Source: Symsagittifera roscoffensis (taxonomy: Eukaryota > Xenacoelomorpha > Acoela > Convolutidae). From it: a DNA stretch of 64,000 bases. Below the pieces are notes generated by a model that did no database searches, was not told the DNA's origin, and saw only the letters and a list, made by a program, of their open reading frames with translations. This document shows positions 27,001 to 39,000 of the stretch, in pieces; positions within the stretch are counted from its first letter, which is position 1, and the number at the start of each line of letters is the position of its first letter. The stretch is from assembly GCF_963678635.1 (NCBI RefSeq), contig NC_087067.1, positions 4,165,072 to 4,229,071 on the forward strand, written 5' to 3'. The position numbers and the translations under genes are program-made.

Positions 27001-30000
27001 GAGAACTGGATTTTATTCTGCTGGGAAATCCTGAAACTAAATCCACGTTCGAAATGAAAAAATGTTATGGAAATCATTTTTAGTTCGAACGTTGATTTTA
27101 GTTTCAACATTTCCCAGCGGAATGAAATCTAGTTTTTTCTAATTTGACCAGTTTTATGAAAGTGTTGATCATCAAATTTTTTGATGTTCAGAAAACTTCA
27201 ATATTCTTATATTTTTTTTATCTGCAGTTCAGAGTCTTATATAGGTCGTGATGATTTTTTTCGTTTTTTCTCAAAAGTTGTTGCAGAGGAGGGACCACGA
27301 GAGGACCTGCTCGTGGTTGGCCATAACTTCCTGATCTTAATTGCCAAACACCAACTATTTTGACGTGGTTGGAAGGCCGACACGACAATACATAGCAAGC
27401 ACAGTTCTGAACTATTGTCAGTATCTTTTTTAGATTCATAATTGCTCTAATTGTAATTTTTTCTGCTAATTTGATCTTTGCGACTCGTATAAGGTCGTCA
27501 TTCCCCGTGGTTGGCCATAACTTCCTGATTTTAATTGCCAAACACCAACTATTTTGACGTGGTTGGAAGGCCGACACGACAATACATAGCAAGCACAGTT
27601 CTGAACTATTGTCAGTATCTTTTTTAGATTCATAATTGCTCTAATTGTAATTTTTTCTGCTAATTTGATCTTTGCGACTCGTATAAGGTCGTCATTCCCC
27701 GTGGTTGGCCATAACTTCCTGATCTTAATTGCCAAACACCAACTATTTTGACGTGGTTGGAAGGCCGACGCGACAATACATAGCAAGCACAGTTCTGAAC
27801 TATTGTCAGTATCTGGGCAATTTTTTAGATTCATAATTGCTCTAATTGTAATTTTTTCTGCTAATTTGATCTTTGCGACTCGTATAAGGTCGTCATTCCC
27901 TGAATTTACTTCTATTACAACACCTTTCGGCAAATGTAATGGTGATATATTGTCCTAAGTTAGAAACACCAGATTGCCTTTTTCATTGTTTTCTTTTGGT
28001 TGCGTCTTTTTGGTCTTTTCTGCATTTCTACAAGATAGTCTTTCATCAACTCCTTCCAAATTTCGCCGATTAGATGCTTCATACAGTTAAGTCTCTTTTC
28101 TGGGTTTCAGGCATTGGGACTGGTTGAGGGTAATTGGTTTTTATTGAAACCATTTAGTGACATTGCAGGTATCAATGGGTTCGGGTCTGGAAGATCATCA
28201 GATATGACTGTCAGTGGCATAGAGTTCATGAATATTTATATTTGCCATGCGATGGTATATAGCTCGTCATAGCACAGACTTGTTGATTTTCCAATTGTTT
28301 TTTTAAGTAGCATTTTCATTAATTTTACTGCTGCCTCCCATAATCCTCCGAAGTTGGTAGCTATAGCTGGTATTATCGCCCAGTTAATACTTAAATCTAA
28401 TACCGCTTGTGGCAAGCATTCTTGGCTATATCGCTCCTGAACTAACTTGAATTTGATGAAGTGTCCCAAGGAGCAAATGAAGTTAGTCCCATTATCCGAG
28501 AAATTTTTTTTGGACAACCCCGGCGCGCCATGAACCTCCTCATAGCTTTTAGGCAATCCTGCGTGTTAAGCGAGTTGACCAAATCCAAATGAACAGCTTT
28601 CGTGGAAAAGCAACTAAATACGATGAAAATGTGTGCGTCTTCTTGTGTTCTTCCTTGAATGTAAGGGGTCCTCCCGCGAGGTCAATGCTAGAATATGTGA
28701 ATGGAGGTGAGGGATTGACTCCTTCTGAAGGGTAGTCACCAATCAACTGGCTCATACTTCGACATCAAAACGCTTAAAGCATGCAGCTATCAATTGTCTG
28801 GTCATCCTTCGTGCACCGATGATCCGGAAGCGTTATCGAGTTTGGTGAACTGTTGCTTTTTGTCCGGCGTGTAGAAGCTTCTCCTGGCTGTCTCGAACAA
28901 TGAGTTGCGATAAGTCGTTCCTATCCGGAAGAATCATCTGGTAGTCCGCATCTTCATTGAGGCAGTCTAAAGCTGTCATTCGACCAACAACTCTTAACTC
29001 TCTGGTGCTCATCAACGAATGGGTACAATTGTTGTATCTTGGATATCTTGCTGACTGGCTTGTTGCGATTAAGGCACGCGAGCTCTTCTGGGAAGCTATT
29101 AGCCTGGACTTGAAAAATCCACTGCCTGTAAACCTTTGAACCTAGCTTTACTGGATGTCAAATGGCGCTTTCTAATGATGGCAATGAGCCTCATAACCAG
29201 TGATGCTTTTCTCAAAAGCTTCCGCAGGGTTCCAAACCTTCGATTCGGATCCAGTGATGGTTGTTATCAGTATCGTTGTTATCAGGCATCGGTATTGCCC
29301 GAAGATTTCCGGGCATAGATGCAAGCTCCATAGGCACCTTCCGAGGCATCACAAAAGATGTGTAGTTGGAATTTCGGGCTTCCAAATTCTTCGAAAGGTG
29401 ACGTTGCACATCGCGGCACCTGGAGCTCATCTAAAGTTTCCAGTGTAGACATCCAGTAGTCGAACTGATTTCCAATGCATTTTCCGACAGCATCATTCCA
29501 ATCGAGTTCTCCGTTCCAATTTTGCCGGAAGAGTATCTTGGGTAGACTCATCGCAAGGATCAGGAATTCGAGAGTGTCGGCGATCTTGCCCAAGCTACTG
29601 AAGATGATACGACACGTAATCGTACTGCGTGGAGAATCATCAGTGTCCTCTATGGTTTCAAAGGAATGTTCATTTGGCGATCTTAGAGTAGCGAAAGTTG
29701 GAGTTCCTTAGGCGTTGGATCACAATTGCAGCTCGTGGAAGCTCTGGAAGACTTCGATTGTTATCCTCGACTCCCCTGGGATCCTCCTGGGTGAACAATG
29801 GACACCTTTAGGGTCTCTGGGAGGGAGTTTTTCTTGTCTTGTGTAAAGTTGGCGTAAGAATCATTGCTGGGATTCTTGTCAGCGTTGGTGTCGCTTTTCT
29901 TCATCGCAGCCAGATCTCGTTTCAGATTAACCAGAATTACCGGGCAAGCATGGGAACTCGATCGCAAGTCTTTTTAGGTGCTTGAGGTAGCTATTCTGGG

Positions 30001-33000
30001 TCCCGCCGGAGGTATTTTTTGCGACATCAACGACTTCGGATCCCATGGTTCTGTAGCTCCCAGAAACTCTTGGAACTCCTCTTCCAACAGCCTTGGAACT
30101 CTTTGGGTGATGGAATTTCCTGGTCTGAAATCTTTCCGAGCCCCTGACGACCAATTTTTGGTAGTAGGATTCTTGTGAATCTTGCCGACGTAGGTGTCGC
30201 TCCGCGGCACCTTAGAGAGACCTCGTTTCAATACCCCCCGATCAACCGGGCACGAATAGGGATCCGATCGCGACCTTTCGGAGGTACCTGACCTTATCCT
30301 ATTATGGTATTCGGATATGTTAAAAATGACATCAACGACCTCGGACCGCATGGTCGTGTAGCTCCTGGAACTGCTCGAATTCCTCCTCCAACAGCCTTGG
30401 GATTCCTCGGGTGATGATGTTTCGTGGACCCATGTCAAGAAATTGTTTGGCGTACCACGCTGTCTGGCGAGATGATGAAATAACACAGGATTGTTGTGTG
30501 TGTTTGATGATTCAGTTGATGCTGGTTCGTGTCCTGCACCAAAATGTATCTTCGTGATAATTTAGATACAGATGTGATAAATAGACTGGTCTAAAGATTG
30601 AATTGATTTTTTCTGGAAATTTGAGTTTAGGTTTTTGCGGTAAATTTATAAGAGATAAATCGTTTAAATCAAGTATGATCGTAAGTCAAAATGTTTTGTC
30701 ATTTTAAATCAGAAATATATTTTTGAGATTAATCAGTTGGCTATGTTTTTTATAAGTGATTTTTCTTCTCAGTTTAAGTTTTTTTTAAGGATTAAGTGTT
30801 GAAGTTTTTGTTCATTCGTTTTTTTGTGCTTCCTTATTTATTAACATTTTAACGACTGCCTGTTGAATATGTTTAGATGATGCAAATTTACGGAGAACAG
30901 GACGGGAATAGATTGGATGTGAAACCAGGAGTAATTTGTGCCGCCAAATTCGACGCAGATGAATGTTGGTACCGTGCACGAGTTGTAAGTGCGGTCAACG
31001 ACACCACTTGGTGGGTTCTGTTTGTCGACTACGGCAACAAAGAGACGGTCCAGAAAGACAACATTCGTAAACTAGAGGGATCCTTATACCAGTACCCACC
31101 ATTGGCAATTCACTGTCAAATCAAAAAGATTACCCAAGCCTTCTGGCAAGGTTTAGATGACGCCAAGAAAGAATACTTCCTTAGCAAGATTGACCAGCAA
31201 CATTTTATGGTGTCCTTTGAGCTATTAGACGACTCTAGTGGAAAATTCTTGATCAGTTTAATAGATGAGTCTGGTGAAGATGTTCTTAAAATTCTTAACA
31301 AACCAGTTCCAAGCCCGATATCCAGCCCAAAACCAAGCGGACATATGTCACCTAATGGGAATTTTGATGCCAGACAAGCAATTAACGAGGTACGTACGAA
31401 TCAGCGGTTGTCGCCAAAAAGTTTCGATCGCAGTCGGCTTGGCCCGAGAAGTCCTGGCGGGGGAAACAGACCTCCAAGTCCGGGAAAAGCACAAATTGGA
31501 CCACAGTTCGGCGGTGAGAGAAGTCCAGGATTTGGAAATAATCGACAGGGTGGACCAGGCTTCAACGCAAATGATGGTAGACCTCCTCGATTGAATCTAA
31601 GAGACGGAGCGGGATCAAGTTTCCAGGGCCAGCAAGACAGGTCTTCAAGGGAGGGTCCCGGAAATATAGTTGAAAGAAGTGGAGGATTCCAGTCACGTGA
31701 CGGCAGACCTCCGCGAGACGGTCCTGGAAACAGAGGTGACAGACCTGGTGGCTTCCAGTCTCGAGACGATAGGCCACCTAGAAGAGACTTCAATGGACCG
31801 CAAGGAGGAATTGGTGGCGGTCGTCCTCAGCTTAACAACGAAGCTAGTGGCGATCGTTCATTCGGCGATTCAAAAATGGGTGGGTTTGCTGGAAAAGCTG
31901 ATAGTTCGTTGCATGCAATATTCAATATTATTATTCAAAATTTGAAACCGAAACAAATTTAAAACCGGCCTTGATGAAATAAGCAACATCTTTGTACTGA
32001 AGATTGCTTCATAATTGCTCCCTGCCTAACATTTATAACTAATCTATCCTTCAAAACAGGTTGTTTCCTATTTCACTTAAGTACACAGAAGTGTTACCTC
32101 TTTATAAATCTAAGAGAAAATTGGATTTAAACAACTATCGACCAATATCGTTGCTCAATAGCTGCAGTTAAATTATTGAAAATGTAATGCACTTTAGTTT
32201 ATACAAATATCTCGGAAAGTTCGACCTACTTTATGAGCGTCAATTTGGATGTTGTCAAAAATATGCTTCAGTAGATGCCTTAGCTGAATTTACTGAGCGC
32301 TTGAGGCTAGGTATTGAAAAAAAAATTTCAATGAAGTTTTCTCAATGATTTGAAAAAGGCCTTTCATACGCTTGATCACGAAATTTGTCTAAATAAGAAA
32401 ACCAAGGGATTCGCGGCAAATAAAATTTTTGGTTTCACAGTTACTTATCTGAAAGATACCAATGTGTGTAAGTCAATGATACCCCACCTGATTGGTTACT
32501 TATCGCAGCAGGTGTTCCACAAGGCTCGATACTTGGTTCCCTTCTGTTTTTGTTCCGACCATTGAAAATGGGGAGGAACTTTGTATTCGGGTGTATTATA
32601 GGTTTTTTGTTTTCCTGACAAAATCACAAACCACAAATAATTATCGGACTGGGTTGAGTGGTATCATATTAAAGCCCTTACAGTCGTGATTCGAACAGCA
32701 TTTAGAAAATTCAAAAAGTTTTTCTCCGTGTTGAAAACAAACCGGTTTGAAATTTTCGATTTTTCGGCTTCGAGCGAATAAAGCGAGCGAGCAGTCTTAA
32801 TTTAACTGCTTGAAAGCTTACAAAAGCTTAATTAAACAGTGAAAAATTAGTTTTTTTTTATTAACATTAGTTTACTTTGACCATTATAATGTTTTTTTTT
32901 TGGAATTAAGATTTTCAAAAACTCAAAATACTGCAAAACTTTGTTGTATTTTTAAGACAGGTCGGAACATTATGTGCCGTTTGCACAGTAACCAGCTATC

Positions 33001-36000
33001 CTTATCAGTTTGTATCAATGATTTGCCTTTTGCAGCAAATAGCGCTAATGTCTTTCTTTTTGCTGATGGTACCAATGTGACTTCCAACAGCAAAAGCCAT
33101 AAAGAGTTTCAGCTTGATAAATATTTATCTTATATATCTAATTTTTTCTAAATTTTTTTGGTTTAGTTTAAAATGATACTGTGTAAGTCGTATGGCGCTT
33201 ACGTCGGGGTCTGAAAATAGTTACCTGGTATGTTAAGGCTTGCATTCAACTCAAATTTCGAAATGATTGAGAATTCGAATTTAAAAGAAAAATGTTTTCT
33301 TTTTTTGCCAAGTGTCAAAATCCTAAGCCTAAATTCATTGCAAGGTGATTACATAGTGCAGCCGTAAGCTAGTTTTGATATATTGTTAAATATATGAATT
33401 TTCCTTACCATAAGTAATTAAATTAAAAAATAATAAAAATCATAATAAGAATTTACTAAGAATATATTTAAATCAAGAATTATAACCCCTACTTTTAAGG
33501 GTCGAATCTCAGTGGGTATTTACTTTGCCCTTGGTCAATCCTCTCCATAGTCATTTTGATTCTTTATAATGCTTGACGATGTTGTATAGAAACTTGATTT
33601 GGGAGAAATAATTTCTTTCTTTTAGGTTTCAGGTCAAGCGATAAACCAGCATTTGCAAGTGGTGGTGGAGGCTTCGACTCAGGAAAACCGTCCGAGAACA
33701 AAGGAGGTTTCGCAGATAGTAGGCCAAATAATAGAGGCGGTGGATTTGGTGGAAACTCAGAGGAAGGTGGAAGACCGCCAAGAAAGTTCGAAAACAATTC
33801 TGGGGGGTTCGGTGGAGATCGGCCTCCAAGATCGCAAGGTGGCGGAGGATTCGGAGGTGGTGGTGGAAGTTTTGGAGGAGCAGGTGCACCCAAAATCGGG
33901 GGAGGGCCAATAAATCCTAGGCATTCGAGAAACTCAAGTGGATCTTCAGAAAAGAATCCAAAACCGGTACCTGCAACACCCCCGTCTCCCGTGGTCTCGA
34001 AGACTGGAAAAGGAGCACGACTGTACGAATACGACTCGTTTCTGCCTACTGATTCGTCTGTCAAGTGCAGAATATTTCAAGTTGACAGTCCATCCTGCTT
34101 CTACGTTGTGATCAACAGCGAAATGACTAAAATGAACGAGCTGATCAAGAACTACCTTACAATAAATTCTGCTGAAGTTACAGCTCCGCAATCAGTAACA
34201 GCAAACTTGGGCTACCTTCGGCCCTCCGCCCAGAATAAAGGCAACAGAGTTGAAGTCGTCAGGGTCACAAATCAATCAGGAGACGGTCCAGGGACGAGTA
34301 CTAGTACCTCAGGACAGCCTAAATGCGATCTGTTTTACTGCGATACGGGATACAAACGGAAAAATGTTCCCCAGGAACAATTGCTTGCTTTAAATCAGGA
34401 ATTGTCGAAAATTTGCAAGTTGGCGATTAAGTGTCGATTGCATGGAGTCACTGGACCCTACCTTGAGGGCGAATGGACCTTGTCAGGGTTCAAGTTTTTC
34501 AAAGAGGCCGTTGAATATGCTGATGTTGATGTTTCATTCATTTCTCGTGATAAATCGAATTGTGTGACTGTTCATGTAACAGCAGCTGCTGGAAATTGCT
34601 CCGAGCTGCTCTTGGAAAAGCAATTTGCTGTGAAGCAAGAATCAGATGATGAACTCGAAAATGCAAACCATAATGTCATTCCATTCATAGATGAAACTTC
34701 TGATGAAGAAAAACTGAAACGTGGAAGAATCTTGGCTTGTGATTCAGAAAGTTTCTGGGTGTCAACTGAAAATCGTGATGCTCAGCTGGAAACTTTTGAT
34801 TCCAAGGTTGCCTCATTTTTTGGAAAAATTGAGCAACTGGATCAATATGCGATCAAAAAACCAGAACAGGGTTATGTTTACTTGGTTGCTAGTCCTGTTG
34901 AAGGAACCGCAAAAGCCATGAAACGTGGCGTTATTTTGAAATCGATCAAAGATGGAGACCAGAAAAAGTTTGTTCTGCGTATGGTTGATTCAGGAAGTTG
35001 CGAGCTGGCTGAGAATGTATACGCTTATCCTCAGTCAATTGCATCGGAGCCAATCATGACAAAAAGCGTGAATATTCTGCCCAAAAGTCTGTTGCCACTA
35101 ATTTCACCCTTCACAATGTTTTACCTGTCGCTTCCCGAAATCAAAAATGAAATTTCGTTCCCACAAGTAGACATGTTTAATGCATCAGTTAATGGAAAAA
35201 AGGTTGGTGATTTGTTGCTGGAATTGAATTCGAAGCAAATTGTCGAGAATATTACCATTGAAGCTGATCAAATAGAGCTGAAGGTAATTGAAATGCTGCA
35301 ATTAGAAGAAAAATCTGACATTAATCCCGTATTTTCGGCCATTCCGGTTTATGAATCTGAAAAACTTGATAAGTTGCAGACCGATTTGAACGAATTTTAC
35401 AATAAGCATGACAAAGAAATATACCTGCCGAACGGTGAAAAGGCGAACCCTCTAACTTGTGAAAAATGGGATGTGGACGTCGGATCATACGTTGTTGTCA
35501 AGAAAGAAACTGACAATGAAAGTTTTGATTATAATCGAGTTGAAATAATCAAAATCACTGATGAAGATAATGTTCAAGTATTTAACATTGATTACGGATC
35601 CATCGAAAGCGGGGCCATCAAAAATCTCCGAAAGTTGGTTCCTATATTCAGCGGTAAAAATTGTCCGGCCACAACGTTGCAATGTGTTATTGTCGACACA
35701 GATAATGAAAAAGTATCAGAGCTTGTTGATACAAAGATTAAAGTAGCTTTGCTGCATTTGGGAAGAATCAATATCGTCACGCTGGATCTAGAAGCCGAGA
35801 CGGCTATTAACATGGGAACAAAGTTCCAGTACCCGAAAATGCCTGAAATACAGCCGTTAAAGCAGCAAATTAATGTGACACGGTTTGAAACGCCTCTGAA
35901 GTTTGCTTACAACCTGAAAAGATTTGAAACCGAATTGAACAATTTGAACGAGGAAATTTTCATTGGCTGGGAAGGTTTCGAATTTGCTGACGACGATACG

Positions 36001-39000
36001 GTGCTTTCTGAAGGAAACGTAGCAGAAGGCACGCTCCTAGCATGCCATGTGAACGAAAAATACTACAGAGCCCAACTGAAAAAACAGGCAGATCCGTCTT
36101 CGGAGAACAAAATTGAGTTTATTTTCATTGATTATGACATTTCTTCTGAATACACGGAGACGATGGAATTGAGAAAGCTTCCGAATTATTTGGCCCAAAT
36201 TCCACCCCTTTGCTCTAAAATTGAAATCAGAAATTTGGTTCCCATTGAAGGAGATTCATTCGTTCAAATCGAAAATGAAATAGCTAAGAAACATATCGCA
36301 GGCCACGTATGCACAATTGAAAACATTGAAAACCCGGAAGTGATGTTTAACGGAAAGACTTATTCCGAGTATCTCGTCCAGAATGAAATAGCCAGCAGAG
36401 AGTCGAAAGCAGAATCGCTCTTGTCCAACTCGTCCTATAAATGGTCCCTGTTTGATATAGACGCCGAAAACACATCACAACAACTTGCGGTTTCTGGAAT
36501 AGATAAAGAATATCTTTGGGTGCAGATTCAAAGTCGTGTAACCGAAATTGATATTATGCAGAATCACGTAGCAGCAATTTGCAACGAGAAATACATTTCA
36601 GAGCCTGAGTCAGGGTTGCGCCGTTCACTTGTGGGAAAAATTTGTGCTGCCCGTTTCAGTGAAGACGGCATGTTTTACAGGGCTGAGATTATTGACGCAC
36701 AGAAAAATGGGCCGATTACAGTTCGGTTTGTCGATTTCGGAAATACGGAAGAAACTACCCAAAGTGAATTGATAGAATGGAATAAAGATTGCAGCAAAGT
36801 GTTGGACGAGCCTCGTAATGCGTTGCGAATAACAGTGCCCAAAATGTCTGAATTAATGAACTGGGATGTCCTAAATTACCTCCAAGAGAATCTCTTCATG
36901 CAAAATGTGACCTTGAAAAATGTGAAGGTGTCTCAATTTGAAGAAAAATTAGCAGCTTTGAGTGCTGATGTTATGTTTAACGGGCGGAATTTGATAGAAA
37001 TTGTTAACTTTGTGAAAAGTAATCCTAAAGTTACGAATGAAGATTTGAGCAGCTTGAGGTCTATTGATGTGAAAGTTACGCACGTTGAGCAAATACCAGA
37101 TGACGTTTTAGTACACATTCAAAATATTGAAAAAGCCGCAGAACTAGACTCTTTAATGGATTCAATTCGAAATGCTTACGAGAACATTCACCCCGAAAAA
37201 TTGCAAATCGAGAAAATTGAAGTGGGTGATTTTCTGGTTGTGAAATGGTCGGAAGATGAAGAATTTTACAGAGGTAAATTGATCGAAAAGTTGGACGACA
37301 ATCTTTATCGAGTTTTGCTTATCGATTTTGGTAATACTATTGATTGTGATTTTAGTAAGTGTTGGAAATTAGATCACGCTTTGGCTAAACTGCCACCGTT
37401 TTCGTTTTGTTGTTCTCTTTTCAATTGTAAACCCCTGCCCGGAAAAATCGTTGAAGCCGTTAAATATCTGGAAACTACTTTACTGGAAGACGCTGAAGCA
37501 ACTCATGAAAACGCTGCAGAGAAGAAATTCAAATGTGAAATCCAACTGCGAGTGTCGAAGCCATACAGAATTGATTTGATGGTCGGTGAAGCATGGCTAA
37601 CAGATACCCTGAAAGAACTGGAACTAGCCGAAGATGAAAACTCCGGAGAATTTAAATTCCCAGAAAACGTCAAGATTCCTCCAGATTCGCAAGAATTCCT
37701 CTCTTGCTTTGCGCTAGCGACTCCAAGTCCAGATAATTTAGCTTTGCAAATCGGAGATGAAGAAAATGTTAAATTCTCTATTCTTCAAGAAGATCTGAAT
37801 CATTACTACACTCAATTCGAAGGCCAAAAAGATGAAACTATTGATTTAACAGCAGACAAAATTATGGAAGGAATGTTAGTGATTGCATATGACAGCGAGT
37901 ATGAATCTTTTTGCAGAGGCCAAGTCAAAAGTGTTCTTGATTCTTCGTACCAAGTGTACATGGTTGACTGGGCTCGTGAAACGTCGCTAGAGTTGAAAGA
38001 TCTGAAACAAATCAAGAAATGTTTCGCTGAAATAATGCGACCTCAAGCTTTGATAGTTAAATTGGCAGGAGTAATACCAGATGAAGATGACAAGTATTTA
38101 GCCTCGGATGAATTTGTAGTTGCCGAAGTTCTCGGAGAAAATGAGCTACAGCTAACACAGGTCGACCAAAATGAAGGCAGTTACCCATCTGTTAATGTTA
38201 AAATACAGCCAGGAGATCTAGATTTGAAAGACCAATTGATCGAAAGTGGAGTTTGCAGAGAAATAGGAAAGGATGAAATTGAATGGCCGAAAATAAGAGA
38301 AGGAAATTCAGTTGCGACAGAAATTTATGGAATTTCAGATGATACCAAAACGGAAGTCGTAGTAGCTTCGCTCACTAAAGAGGGAATATTCGCACAATTT
38401 GAAAACCATCTAGAGCAGGTCGAAAACCTTCTAACTGAATATTCTTCCAATCAAAAGTTGCTAAAAAAGATTGTTCGGCGCCCAAAAGTCGGAAAATATT
38501 GTGTGACCAAATTTGTCGAAGATCAGAATTATTATCGAGCGCAAATTGAAGAAATTGTTGACGAGACTAAAGTGAAAGTTGTGTTCATAGATTATCGAAA
38601 CGAGCAAGTTTGCAACAATTCTGAGATTTATGAAGTGACCCAAGCGCTTATTGAAATACCGAGCTGCTGCGTGAAGTTCCAATTTTCAAAAGAAGTTCAA
38701 GATTTGATAAATTGGGACGTAGAACAAGCTTTGACCAACTCAATTACAATCAATGCAGAAGCTCCAAAAAGTTGTTCAATTCAAATCAAAGAAATCAATG
38801 AAGAATCGCCCATCGCTATTGAGCTTTTCGTCAGCGAGGAAAAGCTTATCGATGAAATTCGAAAAATCAGATCACACCCTAAAGTCAGTTTCTCTTCGTT
38901 CACAGAACCCGAAGTTGCCGATATGCTAGTTGTCAATTTCGAGAACCTTGAAAAAATGTACCTGATTCCGAAAAGTAGTGTTGAAAAGAAAGATAAATTC

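Larger units (their letters stand above)
25877..30876 (+). other. Tudor gene intron 6
   Basis: A 5-kb intron that holds the dispersed CCAGCG repeat (about 26.16 kb), a SINE-like copy (26.43 kb) and a foldback (27.0 kb). It also holds a minus-strand BEL/Pao relic with an internal triplication (27.3-29.6 kb) and a diverged direct duplication (29.9-30.5 kb). The last 400 bases are AT-rich without recognised content. Confidence 0.8.
31880..33625 (+). other. Tudor gene intron 7
   Basis: A 1.7-kb intron filled by a LINE relic (32.1-33.15 kb) that is itself interrupted by a TIR repeat. The last 450 bases are AT-rich with nothing recognised. Confidence 0.8.

Noticed and set aside
27312-27895. CRISPR-like array
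   Set aside because: The units are contiguous 194-bp tandem copies without spacers in an animal genome and encode part of a retroelement integrase.
31880-31962. Alternative C-terminus of the Tudor protein by reading through the exon 7 donor
   Set aside because: The frame stops after about 27 more codons, and the spliced join restores an Arg/Gly-rich sequence in phase with exon 8, which fits far better.
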